The notes below the pieces were generated by a model. It ran no database searches, was not told the DNA's origin, and was given only the letters and a program-made list of their open reading frames with translations. This document shows positions 19,546 to 32,533 of a stretch of DNA of 64,000 bases, piece after piece. The position numbers and the translations under genes were made by a program. Each line of letters opens with the position of its first letter. Positions within the stretch are counted from its first letter, which is position 1. Where the stretch lies: contig BCHX01000001.1 in the NCBI GenBank assembly GCA_001599755.1, forward strand, positions 5,146,001-5,210,000, written 5' to 3'. Source of the DNA: Gliomastix tumulicola. Its lineage: Eukaryota; Ascomycota; Sordariomycetes; Hypocreales; Bionectriaceae.

Positions 19546-21391
19546 GTGCTCGGTCGAGTAAAGCTAGTAGTCTAAGCAGCTGTCGAGGCGAAGTATCGAA
19601 AAGAAGGTAGCCAGCGTCGACGGGGTCGTAGTGTTCCGTTCGACAGGAGGGGGGAGTCAGCAGCCAGCTGGGACCAAGACGATTGTAAACCAAGACGTTC
19701 CTCCAAGGTTATAGACCCAGACATCCAAGCATCTGCATGCGCAATGCAACCAACGCCTTTCCAAGGGCATCCAATGGCCGAGACAGCCCAAGTCCCCGCC
19801 GTGTATGCACGAGAAGTGTCCAAGCCAAGTTGTCGAGTCCAGGCCGTCCGTATCTATGCGAGTTCCTTCACCTATCGGGGTTCGACGTCCGGGGCAGAGA
19901 GTGGTTGAGTCGTCATCGATGGCGGGAGGGCAAAGGCAGCCAGGATTCGTATCGGTTGCTGCTGTCGTCTGCGTATGGAGGGGCTTGTGGCTCGCGGTTC
20001 GCTGCGCGGCGCAAGGAACCCGTAGCAAGGGTTGCGGCAGATGGGATTAAGTGGTATTGATGATCTCGGCCGCCAAGCGATGGGACGGCAAGCGGCGCTG
20101 AGAGTCGGGAAAATGCGAGCAAGACGAGGCAGTGTCTATCATCTCCTTTCGAACAGTCTGAGGTCCGTGTCCAGGGATTGTCTCTTTTTTTTTTCCAGGC
20201 GTATCTGTGGGAGGAAGGACGTGGTAGCTGGACAGGATTCTCTGGGTTTGATCTTTGACAAGATGCCGTGCAGGGACCGGCGTCCTGGGTCTAGTTGCAA
20301 TGCCCTGTTAGTGCGATAACCCCTTTATTGGCCAGTCCAGCAAGGGTACGGGATGCAACCGGGACGGCACTGGCAGACGCTGCTTCGATATCAGAAACGA
20401 GAAAGATAGCTGTCATCCAAGCTGTATGTGCAAGGATGTATTCCAAGTCCTTTTTGAGGGAAAATTACAACATTCAGCTCCCTTTTGGTGAATAACTGGA
20501 TGTCTCAGACGGTTGGTGAACCCTGGACCAACGGTCTGCCCACTCAGACAAGACACTCCCCTCTATCATGCACCATCCAGACAGTGACATCCAATGCTAA
20601 TAGTGTAGGGATGGCTCGTCGCTTGCCTACCACCACATACGTCACACTGTAGCCAGTTGGTTTGGATTTAGATGTGGCTTTGCATGCCTCGTGACAGGTG
20701 CGTTAGTGGGATAACTAAATGTTGTGCGTGACCAGTTCGTTCTTCATGGCTTGAGACACGAACCAATTTTTCCTTCTCCTGGCTGATTTTGTCACCCTTT
20801 GGCCCGAGTGTAAGACAAGTCCACCCCACGCAATCCCAATTCCGAGGCCGTGGGGATCACTTTCAAATTTTTCGCTGGATTGTCGATGTTGTGAGCTGGA
20901 AAGTTCATCATTGTAACCTTCCAGTACCCTTTAATCGGGTTGGTGGTCATCAAACTTCGGTATGAGGCAGCAAGCCCTCGGATGGCGTGCTAACACACCA
21001 CACCGTTTCGACATCGGACGAGGGCAAATCCGGTGTCCCAAATTTAATGTCCCCTCCCGAGCTTCACAGCGAGCTCTAGTGGGGCCTGCCCCTCAGACGG
21101 CCCCCACAGTCAAGACTGGAAGCCAGAATGGAATAGCAGCCTTGGTCCCGCCTGTTGCTCGGCAGCAGCAGCAAGCGCCTGGAAAGGGTCCAGGGTACCT
21201 CCGTTACTAACAGCAACTGCAACTGCTGTTGCCTCAGTGCGACATTCGAAGTCAACAATAAATCTCCATTCGCTGCAACCTCCCACCGCAACACTTCACC
21301 ACCTTTCTTGTCTCTCTCTCTCCTCCCCTCCCGCAAGCCTCCCCACGCCTCTTTGTTCTTTGGTACTTGGTTTACGATTGCGAATTCCGTC
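19546..21391. other. Divergent intergenic region, TSC2 (-) and CSE1 (+)
   Basis: 1.85 kb between two start codons; holds both promoters. CCAAT occurs near 19.77 kb and 20.59 kb. A CT-rich leader (about 21300-21355) precedes the CSE1 start. No reading frame is convincing and no RNA gene is recognised. Confidence 0.6.
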
Positions 21392-24300
21392 ATGGCAGCA
21401 GACATCGGTCAGATTTCCGAGTTGCTCAATGCAACATTAGACCCGACTCAGCATCGCAAAGGTTCGAACGCCCCGCCATTGTCTCGTGTGGTCTTTCTCG
21501 TGCTAACCGGACATCCTTCTCTGCAACAGCCGAGACGGCGCTCAAGCAGCAGGCGACGAAGCCGCAGTACTCGCTAGCCCTGCTCAACATCGTCAGCTCG
21601 GAAACGCTGCCTGCCAACACCCGGCTGTCCGCTGCCCTCGCCTTCAAAAACTTCATTCGAACAAACTACGTGGTGCGTGCGCGAGCCCTCCTCCTCCTCC
21701 TCCTCCTCTAGCCAACACACAACATGCACCCAAATCGACACTGGTCTGACACTTTCGGCGGTCTCTAGAACGAAGAAGGAAACTACAAACTGCCCGAGGA
21801 TGAGGTCACGACCATCAAGGAGCGCCTCATTGGCCTCATGATCAGTTCACCGCCCAACGTCCAGACGCAACTCGGCGAGGCTATCAGCGTCATCGCAGAC
21901 TCGGACTTTTGGCGACGCTGGGAATCCTTGACACGGGTAGGTGGGCGATCGAGAAATGTTGTCACACTCAGAGGGACTTACATTGCCATAGGAACTCGTC
22001 AGCCGCTTCTCCACGACGAACCCTCGCAACAACGTGGGCGTCCTCGAAGTCGCACACTCCATCTTTGTTCGGTGGCGACCCCTCTTCCGCACGGATGAGC
22101 TATACCTGGAGATCAACCATGTCATCGAGACGTTTGGAGAGCCCTTTGTGAAACTGCTTGTCGTACGTATTCGACCTTTAGGCTCACGACGAATTAGACT
22201 AATCTGTGATTTTCCCATAGGCTACCGACCAGAAGATCGCAGAGAATGCGGGGAACAAGGCTGCCCTACAACCCTGGTTTGAGACCCTGGACCTTCAGAT
22301 CAAGATTCTCCACGACTTGTCATGCCACGACCTCCCTCCCATTTTCGACGAGAACCTCGCCAGCATCTCTGAGCTACTGCACAAGTACCTCACCTATACA
22401 AACCCCGTACTAGAGACCGACGACGAGACCGAGACGAGCATAATCGATATCACGAAAGCCGATATCTGCGAGCTTCTAGAACTTCTCACCATCAAGTTCG
22501 ACGAGGACTTCTCCAAATACTGCCAGCCCTTCATCACGAGCGCCTGGAGCCTGCTATCCGGCATTGGACCGGAGACCAAGTACGATGGCATCGTCAGCAA
22601 GGCGCTACACTTCCTGACGGCCGTGGCTTCGACGAGAGAACACGCCGAGCTTTTCAACAACGAGGATGTCCTCACCCAGATCGTCGAGAAGGTCATCCTA
22701 CCGAACGTGGCGCTCCGAGAATCAGACATAGAGATGTTTGAGGACGAGCCCATTGAGTTCATCCGCCGCGATCTGGAAGGCTCCGACAACGACTCCAGGC
22801 GACGAGCCGCTACCGATTTCCTGCGAAAGCTTCAGGAGAAGTTCGAGGCGCCGGTCACGGGTGTGGTCTCCAAGTACATCACTCACTACCTAAGCCAGGG
22901 CAAGGCCGACTGGAAGGCGAAGGATACCGCTATCTACCTGTTCCTGTCCATCGCCGCTAAGGGTGCCGTCACGCAGGCGCAGGGTGTCAAGACGATCAAC
23001 CCTCTCGTTAACGTGGTGGAGTTCTTCGAGCAGCACATTGCCTCGGACCTGGTAACGGCTGACGGTGTCAACCCGATCTCGCGGGTCGATGCCATCAAGT
23101 TCCTCTACACTTTCCGAAGCCAGCTCTCCAAGGAGCAGTGGAAGCAGGTTCTGGGTCCCCTGATTCAGAACCTCAACTCGGACAACTACGTCGTCTACTC
23201 CTACGCAGCCATCGCCGTCGAGAGGGTTCTCTTCCTGACCGACGACACAGGCAACGCCATCTTCCCCAGGGCCGATATTGAGCCCTTTGCCAAGGACCTC
23301 CTTGACCACCTCTTCAAGCTCATCGTGAAGGACCCCAGCCCCGCGAAGCTTCAGGAGAACGAGTTCCTCATGCGTTGCGTCATGAGGATTCTCATTGTCA
23401 TCAAGGACGGCGCCACGGCAGTCCTGGATAACGTCCTGACGCATCTCATACTCATCACCAACGTCATGAAGGGCAACCCCAGTAACCCCCGGTTCTACTA
23501 TTACCACTTCGAGGCAATTGGCGCCCTGGTCCGGTACTGTGCACCTTCGAATGCGGCTCTCTTTAACCAGAAGCTCTGGGAGCCCTTCCACTCCGTCCTG
23601 ATCGAGGATGTCACGGGTGAGTTCACTTCTTTCTCGGCCTCATGGTACTTCTCCTATTAACACCTTGCAGAATTCATGCAATACGTCTTCCAGGTTCTCG
23701 CACAGCTCCTCGAGTCTAGTCCGCCCGAGACGCTCTCCGCGAACTACAAGTCATTGCTGGGACCCCTCTTGAACCCCGCGCTGTGGGAGACCCGCGGAAA
23801 CGTCCCCGCCTGCACCAGACTGCTATCCTCGCTCATCCCCAAAATCTCGAAGGAAATCGTCGCAGAGAACCAGCTAGAGCCCATCCTGGGTATCTTCCAG
23901 AAGCTCCTAGCAGGCAAGAAGTCAGAGCTGTACGCCTTTGACCTCCTCGACTCTATCGTCAACTCCTTCGAGCCGTAAGTTCACCCCCTTTTACCGAACA
24001 CGCATGTAGAGGTGCAGTGTCTAATATCTTCAGCAGGACCGTCCTGGACAAGTACTTCACCACCATCCTCCAGCTCATCTACACCAAGCTCCAGACCGCC
24101 GCCGACTCGCTCAAGCTGCGCTTCGCGCGCTTCTTCCACCTCGTCAGTGCCCGCCTCGAGGCCGGCTACGGCGTCGACTACTTCATCAAGCAGTCCGACG
24201 CCGTCGACGCTGCCGCTTTCACCTCGGTCTACCCGCCCTTCGTCCTCAGCGAGACGGAGAAGCTCGCGCGCCCCGTCGACCGCAAGGCCGCCGTCGTCTC

Positions 24301-24661
24301 GCTCACCAAGACGCTCTGCGACTCCCAGGCGTTTGCGCAGCGCTTCGTCAAGGGCTGGGGCAACACGTGTCGCATCCTGCTCTCGCTGCTCGCGAACCCG
24401 CCCGTCGTGGCTGGTGGTGCTGGTGACGAGTTGATTGCGGACGCGGACGTGGATGATATCGGTTTCGGCATGTCGTTCACGCCGCTGAACACGTGCAAGC
24501 CGCTCGCGAGGGATGACTTCCCCGAGGTCGTCAACGTCGCGGCGTGGGTCAAGGAGTACATGGGGGCTGCGAACCAGCGTCACGGCGGTGCCATCGCGGG
24601 CTTCATCAACGAGAGGCTCACGCCAGAGATGCAGCAGGGTATGGCCCAGTATCTCAGCTGA
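21392..24661 (+). CDS. CSE1: CSE1/CAS exportin, importin-alpha re-exporter
   Basis: Karyopherin-beta that carries importin-alpha back to the cytoplasm with RanGTP. Seven exons: 21392-21461, 21530-21672, 21769-21936, 21992-22162, 22221-23616, 23671-23974 and 24037-24661; total 2877 nt, 958 aa, matching yeast Cse1 (960). The importin-beta N-terminal domain covers about residues 25-100 (ALKQQATKPQYSLALLNIVS, FKNFIRTNYV), followed by QTQLGEAISVIADSDFWRRW and NVGVLEVAHSIFVRWRPLFRTDEL, classic Cse1 segments. HEAT-repeat sequence continues throughout. The C-terminal CAS/CSE domain includes FYYYHFEAIGALVRYCAP and ELYAFDLLDSIVNSFEP. Two junctions have alternatives: the exon 2 donor could be three bases earlier (GTGGTG), and the last exon could begin at 24034, adding one Arg. 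Confidence 0.95.
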
Positions 24662-25435
24662 GCATCATGTGATTTGTAGACTTGTAGAAGCGGACATGAC
24701 GGAAGGGACAGGGATGACACAAAAAAAGGATTTTGGGAGGGAGGGAGGGAGGGAGGGAATGATTTGATTGATACCTTTGGGGTGGCTGGCATTAGACACC
24801 GACTTAGATGATTTGGCGAATATGAACCAATGACAACTACAACCACAACTCTTCTTCTTCTTCTTCTTCTCCCTGTGGACATATCAATCTTCATTAGGAC
24901 TAAAAAGCAAGAGAAAATTAATCCATTCAAAACATCGCCTGGTATATAGGCAGATCATGAGCAGAGCTACTAACACAAGAAAACAAAATAGCCGTCCCTC
25001 AAGTGAGAAAAATCACTATCCAATCTTTCATAGCCAGTTCTTTTTTCTTTCATCCTCATACAAGACATGTAATGTAGGTCAGTTAAAAAAAAACAGATAC
25101 ATGCCGCCGTTCCTTGAAAGTTCATCTCCCCTCAGTTTCAGTCAGTGCCAATGGTCGTTATAAGTGTCGTCGATGGTTGAGCGAGTGTTGAGCAGACGGT
25201 TGAAATAAAAATAATGCGGTGCAGTATAACGAGAAAAGGGGATAATAAAGGCATCTGGTATCAAAGAAGCAGAAAGAATTCCGGTCGTAAAAAAAAGAAG
25301 TCGAGAAAGGAAAGGCCGCCGCCAAAAGATTTCATGCCGATGTCGTGAGATAAGGGGGGACTCAGATCCCCCGCGCCAGTAATTTCGTTTCGTTAACGCA
25401 AAATGAATCAAAAGACCGGCTTTGTTGCCAGCCCA
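24662..25435. other. Convergent 3' intergenic region
   Basis: 774 bp between the CSE1 stop and the stop of the next gene. It holds a perfect (GGGA)6 at 24735-24758 and a TTC repeat at 24849-24870, otherwise A/T-rich UTR-like sequence. No gene seen. Confidence 0.6.
24735..24758. repeat. (GGGA)6 microsatellite
   Basis: Six exact GGGA units, about 75 bp after the CSE1 stop codon, probably in its 3' UTR; a G-run array of this kind could form a G-quadruplex in RNA. Confidence 0.8.
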
Positions 25436-27469
25436 TTAGAAGAATCCGCCTTCACCTCCTCCAACGATGCCGCCGCCTCCACGCCAGCTGCACCTCTTCT
25501 GCGCCTCGTCACGGAGCCTCTCCCGTTCTCTCGGTGTAGACCCCGTTGCGCCTGCGGGTCTCAGCGAGGTCCGGGGTACTGTCGAAGGCTCGATCTCGCT
25601 GTTCCGTCGGCTACTATTCCCGCTAGCGTTCGTCTGGACTAGCAATAAGCTACTGGTGCTGGAAAGCCTCTTGGTAAATTCGGTGAAACTCAACCTTTTG
25701 TTGGCGTTGGACTGGACCTTGTCTCCGCTGGGACGGAGACTGGTGGTGTCTCCGGTGAGGCCGGCAGCTGTCCCTGAGAGTCCAGCGCTGGGGAAGGACG
25801 GCAGATAATGCGTGCTCTGGGCCCTCTGGCTCAGATCACGGCGGCCCTTCTCGTGTGCGGTGTGCGGCCGCTCAGGGGGCTCCCTTGTGAGGCTTGCTGT
25901 AGTGGCTGTTGATGCGTGAAAGCTGAGGTTATTTCGGGACATGGCTGGCCGCGAGGACGGTCCAGGGCGGCTTGCAATGTATTGCAGCGCACGGTGCGTG
26001 GAGTCCGACATCATAGACCGGTCTCCATGACCTCCTTTGGTGGTCATGGGATCGACATCGCTGTCAGTATCATCCGTGTCGGAATCGCTCTCCGCATCAG
26101 AGCTATCGTCATCCTCAAAGGCGCTGCGCATGGCCATCTGCTCCTCTCGCTCGATAGCTTCCTTCTGCTTTCGCTTCTCATCTGCTTCCCGCATGAGGGC
26201 ATCGAAGCGAGCTACGGAACTCAACTTCTCTTCGCCGGGCGTCCTCTGCGCTGCAGCGGAGATCGACCTCATCTGGAATGCTCTGTCGAGAAGCGTCTCT
26301 CGAGGTCCAGGAGGCGAACTCGAGCTGATCATCGACGCATGCTGTGCGCGAGGGCTCATGCTTTCGCGGGGATGAGTCGGTGAGCTCACTGTCGACGAGC
26401 GAGCCTTGGTGATCCACCCTTCCATGCTGTCCATTGGGAAGTCTCCCGTTGTATTCACCGGCGAAGGAAGGTCCGTCGGCAGCACAGTGGTGTAATGCTG
26501 ACCAGGAACATGATAATTAGATGTTTGCGTAGCAATAGTGCTCGAAGGGCTAGAGATATCGCTGCGTTTCGATCGCAAACTGGGTGAATTGGAGCTGAAT
26601 GCTGCAGGTCTATTGGCAGAGGTCGAGTATGTCGCCGTAGAGCTCTTATGGTGCAGACTGCGGTTGGCGGGGTTGCTTTCGGGTCGGTTGAAGTAGTCAG
26701 GGGCGTCCTTGGATCGAGGCGAAAACGTAACCGAAGTTGGTGTGATTGGGCTGTCCTCTTCACCAGCCGCCGCCTTCTTGGACTGTATGAAGTGCGCCCA
26801 GTCGTGCAAGCTGGGATGATGGTCATCTGGGGGAATCCTGAACCAAAGCGAAGACGCGCCGCTCTCTCTTGACGCCGAAATCAGGCTCCCTGCACGACTA
26901 GAACGTCGCTTCCGTTCCTTGTCGTTTAGCGTCACGACTAGGGTTGGTAACACAGGGCCCTGCTTCCGTTTGGCCAGCATCTGGATCGAGCAGTCGGTAA
27001 CGCAGCTGAGTGGCCACTGCTGGACAGGCTCCGCGTCATCCTTTACGGGGTCAGAGTCAGCACACGCAAGAAATAGGGGGGATAGCTGGTATAAGATAGA
27101 GAGGAGAGCCCGTACAGAGCGTATATGCGCTCCTACCCCTTATACCCAGCGGCACATACCTTCGACTTGAAGATGGCAACGTAGTATTCGTCCGTCGTGA
27201 CCTTGGCCATTGGCTTAGGTGCGCAGTTTGCATTTCGACCGGAGACGTTGTTCTGCGAAGAATTGAACGGGTTCTGGTACTCTCGAGCGAACGAGCCTCG
27301 ACGGCCGACAACGACATGGCGAGCCTATTCCAGATATTCAGATCAGCCTTCTGCACCTTCACAGCACCACCCTTCCGTTCGTTGTCGGTCTACTCACCTT
27401 CCACACAGCACGGCCGAGAATCTGCCCCCGTTCAGGGGGCACCATGAGTACTCCCTCCATGGTCTCCAT
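25436..27469 (-). CDS. Conserved fungal Ser-rich protein with a folded N-terminal region (PH-like, uncertain)
   Basis: Spliced model: exons 27398-27469, 27160-27324 and 25436-27040, total 1842 nt, 613 aa; introns 73 and 119 nt. Two in-frame ATGs lie at the start (27469 and 27460); I took the first. Residues 1 to about 160 look folded: MVPPERGQILGRAVWKARHVVVGRR, TTDEYYVAIFKSKDDAEPVQQWPLSCVTDCSIQML, LPTLVVTLNDKERKRR, LWFRIPPDDHHPSLHDWAHFI. The alternation of strands ending in a Trp-bearing helix is PH-domain-like, but this is inference. The rest is Ser/Pro-rich and disordered, with an acidic CK2-like tract (EDDDSSDAESDSDTDD, around residues 385-410), coiled-coil-like Lys/Glu sequence before it, and a Gly-rich C-terminus. 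I recall similar unnamed proteins in other filamentous ascomycetes; no function can be given. Confidence 0.75.
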
Positions 27470-27812
27470 GATGGTCGCGGGAGGTAGAGAATCAGGGTGC
27501 GACGGGAGAGAAGAGGAAGAAGAGAGTGACGACGAAGAAGGCGAGCTAAGGAAGCATGCTGGATGGGAGTTCAGCTGCGTCTCCTGTGCGGAAGTTCAAG
27601 TCGTCTCGCCCTCGTTCGTTCGTCGGCTTCCCCAGCTGCTCGGTCTCCCGTCGAGTATATTCGGCCCGCACAACGGACCTATTTTCCGCGTTGTGCCTCT
27701 CACAATCCGAATTTCCGTGGCGAGGTGGCGATGAATGCGGGCGTTGGTGAATGCAATTCTGGACGCTTGCGGCCGTTGAGACAACCGCCCACGCACGCAA
27801 GCTCAAGATTCG

Positions 27813-27836
27813 AGACTTTGAGACTTTGAGACTTTG
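27813..27836. repeat. (AGACTTTG)3 tandem repeat
   Basis: Three exact copies of the 8-mer AGACTTTG about 350 bp upstream of the Ser-rich protein gene. Confidence 0.85.
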
Positions 27837-30800
27837 AGGAATGGAAGCCCACGAGAGAGACCAAAGTCTGATTAACGGGGCAAAAGGATGCTAGGCTGCT
27901 AGTGAAAGGAAGGCACGAAGGGTACGGTGAAGTGAACTGGCAGGGAAGGAGCGCTTTGATAATAAAATTCCGGTCAAGGAGGAAAGTGGGAATATCAGGT
28001 ACAAGTACCAGTACAAGGACCAGTACTCGGTCCTCCTGCCTTGGGTTTGATATTTGGGCTGGGATAAACTGATCGCTTGCTTCCAGTTTGATTTTCCAGA
28101 TATGAGGAGCAACCGGTGGGGATATGTAAGGGGATGAATCAATACCTACTACATTACCTATAGCCTGCTCATTATTACTACTATCGTCACTGCACTCGCC
28201 AGGAGAAACGACCGCGAAGCACACTGAACACCTGCAAGGAGGCCCTCGACCCTGTCATGGCTCTGGATACGGCTAACAGCTATGGAGATGATATGGATAC
28301 AGAGCCCTTGTCCTCGTGCCTGCATGTGGTGGATCGCCCCAAGAGCAGCAGGCGAAATTAACATCAAACGAAAATACGACTTGGGGCCGGCGTCCGGGAC
28401 GTGGACTCGCAGACTGGAGACCAGGAGCTGGGCGAAAAAGGGCCTGGAGCTGGGGAGCGGCAGGAGAGGGCACTAGAAAGCCGCGAGTCGTCACATCATT
28501 GCCCGTACTCGTCCAGCCATGCATTAGCACGCACGGTAGTCTGCCAATCCGATGCCGGTCGTGCAGGACCCAAGCAGCCACATGATTGGAACTTTTCAGA
28601 AGGTGGTGCGTGCGGCCCGTTTCTGAGGCCCATGCTGGCTCGCCCGTTCGCGTCGAGGGGCGGAGGCCTAATAAGAGGATGGCTAGGGGAGAGCTAAGAG
28701 GGCAGATGGAGGGACGGACGGGCAGCGGACTGTGACGGACAAGCCAGACAATGGATGATGGCCTTGTATCACAGCATCGTCGAGGACGCCGACGCCATTG
28801 GCAACCCGGCGTGGGGTTTTGTCCATCGGACAGGACACCAGCACTGAACCTGAATCGTTTCAAAACAGGGAACAAGGATGTCATTTCCAGGCCCTGCAGG
28901 GGTCCAGGTCAGGTCAGGTACCGTTGGCAGGGACCAGGCTGCACGCCTTGTCCTCCCCTCTGCCTCGACTTCCAAGGAACATCCCGGATTCCTAGTGGGC
29001 AGCACGAGGGAGGTTTTGTGCCGGAGCCGGGCTCCTGTTCTCCTGCCCAGTGCTCTCCGTTGCTTCTGCGAGATTATACGCCCCCACACTGCCTGTCGGT
29101 ACTTGGCAGAAAGTCTCCGTACTGCGTTGCCAAAGTGCTGTTCTACTGCTATACTATCATACCACAGCGGCATAACCCTTGATGCTTGCAGCTCCCCTCT
29201 GCCCCAAGATCCGACTACTGTACGGATACGGAGGCTGTTATGTCTCAGACAGCAGGTCCCAAGTCAGCGACTCTTGCGAGGCTCGAGATTAAGGAGGGGG
29301 GGGGTCACTCAGGGACGGGCGATCCGTGCTGAGATGATGATACTGCGGGTGGTTTGTTCTAGTGCCGAGTGGCCTCTGCGCTGGCTGGAGGCTGCAAGCC
29401 TGCAAGACATGGACTGGCTTGTTGTACCTGTACTTGGAGGAGGTGGTACTTGCACTCGCCTCGGGCGGCCGCAAATCATGACAAGCCGAACGACAGCCAA
29501 CAGCAAACCGCCAATCTGATTGATCGCCATCCATTATTTCCGTCATCGCTCTGTCTATCAGAATACAGCCCCCAAGTCTCGACGAGGATACATGATGCAT
29601 CACGGCACTCGGTCGTTGCGACTCCTGGCAAGCCTGGCCAGGCCTTCCAAGACGATGCCCAAAGCGACGAACCCATGCTCCTCCGTTGTCACCTGAACAC
29701 ACTGCGCTGTGGCTTCTTCCGCCCCTCCACGCAGCCAATCATCCATTGGCCCCTTGCATGAACATCACGTTCGCGTGCGCAGAGGGCGAATTAGGGTGCG
29801 GGCGCGCGAGAAAAGGGTTGGTTGCATTGCGGGCAGCCACCTGAAAGCCATGATGCAACGCCGTATTACCTTTCGCCTCTCCGATTCCGTTCCCCCTCAC
29901 AGGATCGTCCTGTCTTTCTTCCGATGTGAGCAAAGCAGCAGCTCGTGTCCGTGGAGGCGAATACCACCCACACACACCCTTCAGCTCCTATACGATATCT
30001 CGAGACGACGCGAGACCTCAGCCCTTGGCCTGTTGGCCACTAGATGCTTAGCTGCATATGAGTATGCTCTATTAGCCGACAGCCAGGTCAGGCGTGCACT
30101 CCCAGCGCCCGCGCTAGAAATCCGATGCCCTTCGCGATCCCTTGAGCCTATTCCGTGCCTCCTCTAGCGGCGTTCTTAGCGAACTGAACAGCAGCACTAA
30201 AGCAAGGCACAAGACCTTGGCCCCAACGCCCATGTGGTGGTCTTAGTCGCAGTAGATCAGCTCGCAAGTCACAGAACTACGCTCCTAGAGCTTGATAGCT
30301 CCCCCTTCCCCGCCACTGGATGACATTCTCTCTTCATGAATCATGGCGTCTTGCTCCCCCTGGCGAGCTGAGGGGGTGGAGATGCCCCGAACTCACTAGC
30401 AAACTACCTAAACCAGACCAAGGGACGGCTTTCGCAAGGTGATGCTTGTCTTGAATGGCTTTCTCCTCTTGCGCGAGCGAGCGGTGAGCAGGAGCAAACT
30501 CGCCAAGCTTGCTGATCCCGTCGAGCCAGTGTCTGATGTTCCAGCGCCACCGCGTCGTGATGGTGGTCAGCAACTGGCCTCCTTGACCCGAGCTGTTACG
30601 CTGTACTTTGCCATTCCGGCCCCCAACGATGTGAGGGAGGATGCAGCCTACTTCTCATGCAAGTCGCTCATGCATACGACCTTGTCCCTGAGCTTGCCCA
30701 TCACTGCTGCATGCGCTGATCCTCGCATTGGCAGCGTGTCAGCCGTCTCAAGGTCCCTTTGGCTTGCCAGCTTCCAAAGGTAGCTTCGTCCCTCCCTCCC

Positions 30801-31051
30801 AGCCTCATTGACCGATCCATCGCCGCTAAACCAGCTGCTTAGCTCCCCTTTCTCTCCCTCCCTTGCATATCGCCATGTAACTTCGTATTTGCCAACCCAA
30901 CAAACGCTCCCCCTCTCAGTAGTGGCAAGTTGTGGCGTCGAGCTAGGGGAAATGATGAACTTCCTGTTCCTCTCGGCTGCATGACACCAAGAACGATAAG
31001 TGTGGTGGGACACGACACACACACGCACACGCACATCAGCCTCGTCCTCCA

Positions 31052-31070
31052 TCTCTCTCTCTCTCTCTCT
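31052..31070. repeat. CT dinucleotide microsatellite
   Basis: About 9-10 CT units in non-coding sequence, preceded by an ACACAC/GCACAC stretch at 31013-31033. Confidence 0.75.
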
Positions 31071-31599
31071 ATTGCCTTGACTAATAACTCCATGGAGTAA
31101 TAGCCTGCGCCTCCTCCAAGATCTGGCCCTGGCCCTGGCCCCCCCTGGACACGGATGGACAGTGCGCCGGGTGCAACCGCTCGCTCGCGGTCCGTTCCTC
31201 CAATTATTCAAATTGCGATTCCTCGCAGCCAGACAGTCACTGCAGCCCAGTGTGCAATGTCCTCCCATGTTCCTGTACTTCCATCTCCTGGGCACTCCGG
31301 TACTCGTAGTTAGGCATATCTCCGTGTCGTCGAGAAGAAAAAAAAAAGGGGGACAACTCCCGGTCCGCCCGCCCACCCGGAAGACAAATCCAAGTCCCCC
31401 CCCCCCCCCTTGCATCCCATCTCCCTACCTTGAATTTTACAAACCGAGAGGGAGAACCGATAGCAAAACCTCAAATCGTCATGGGGGGGAAATCGTGGGG
31501 CGCTATAGCCTTCGCTCCCGACCAGGGGTATGAATGCAACGGAGCATTCTAACCTCATCCGAGCATACACATTCCAATAATCATTCTATCGGCGGGTGG

Positions 31600-31616
31600 C
31601 CCCCCCCCCCCCCCCC
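31600..31616. repeat. Poly-C run of 17
   Basis: Seventeen consecutive C, one of several long C runs (13 at 31396-31408, 13 at 13410-13422). Length may be unreliable in the assembly. Confidence 0.8.
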
Positions 31617-31690
31617 TCCGACCTAAGCCTCCGTTCTCTGCTGTTATCACAATACCCAACCCAGAAAGCACGCAGAGGAGAACCCTCGTG

Positions 31691-31751
31691 GGGTGGTGGT
31701 GGTGGTGGGATAGGGAGCACCGGAAGCGAAGAGGAAGAGGAAGAGGAAGAG
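31691..31751. repeat. GGT and GAGGAA microsatellites
   Basis: Five to six GGT units (31691-31708) and nearly four GAGGAA units (31729-31751) in non-coding sequence. Confidence 0.7.
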
Positions 31752-32533
31752 CAAGGGGCGGCGGACGTGGCCCCCTGACCTGCAAAGCGTTCCATTGAAC
31801 AATAGCCGCCAGGAACTACGGACGGGGGAGGTGCATCGTAGGTGGCTTGCTCTTTATTTTCCACAATATGACCGAGAATAGATACGTGTGTCGTCTTCGT
31901 CACACACAGGCACCTCGGCTATGGCCTCGGCTCCATCGTGAAGCTTGGGACGAGAACTGCCAGATTAACAAGCCATGGGTGGGTTATATTAGAGATCGAG
32001 CCAGTCCTAAGACTCGAACGCGTCACGTTCATGAAGCAATCAATTATTGGGTGATTTGTGCAGGGTAGTATCAAGAGACCGGTCTCGACAATCACATGCA
32101 TCCGACTGTCCAGGACATTTCCCCTGATTAGAGTAGAGTAGAGTAGTAGTAGTTCATAGCTCTCGAGACTGAGATATTTGACATGATAACCCTTTATAGG
32201 TGACGTCATCAACGAGTCTACGTACAATATGTTCCAATCATGCAGAAATGCCAAACACCAAGAGGATCACCAAGTCAACGCCAGGACGCCCAGAGAAAGC
32301 TCCAAGAAGCCATCACAGAGACTCAGTCTCACCCGTTGTCTCCCAAATGTACACTGAGCCGAGTTGCTTGCAAATAGAGCCCGGTGTGACTCTACCCTGT
32401 TTGCCTCCACACGGTCCTGGCTCTCCGTCAGAGTCGGAATGTTATCGCGTATAGCCCTCCTTCCCGACACACGACACAGCGTCAAAATCCAGGCCACCCT
32501 GGCGGAAACCTGGCACATTGGAACATAAGGTTA

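Larger units (their letters stand above)
27470..32533. other. 5 kb intergenic region upstream of the Ser-rich protein gene and downstream of the GID7-like gene
   Basis: It contains an AGACTTTG triplication (27813-27836), a CT repeat (31052-31070), runs of 13 C (31396-31408) and 17 C (31600-31616), GGT and GAGGAA repeats (31691-31751) and an isolated ACGCGT (32018-32023). Short frames such as one from 28878 to 29519 (213 aa from an ATG) have no recognisable domain or codon pattern. Both flanking genes are on the minus strand, so the right end is 3' flank of the GID7-like gene and the left end is promoter. A non-coding RNA or an unannotated lineage-specific gene is possible but not supported. 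Confidence 0.5.

Noticed and set aside
28878..29519. 213-aa plus-strand frame starting with ATG
   Set aside because: No domain or codon pattern like the real genes; overlaps several other equally long frames, as expected by chance in 5 kb.
31990..32075. tRNA-like stretch (GACTCGAAC resembling a T-loop complement)
   Set aside because: The bases on either side of the loop do not pair as a T-stem, and no anticodon or D arm can be drawn.
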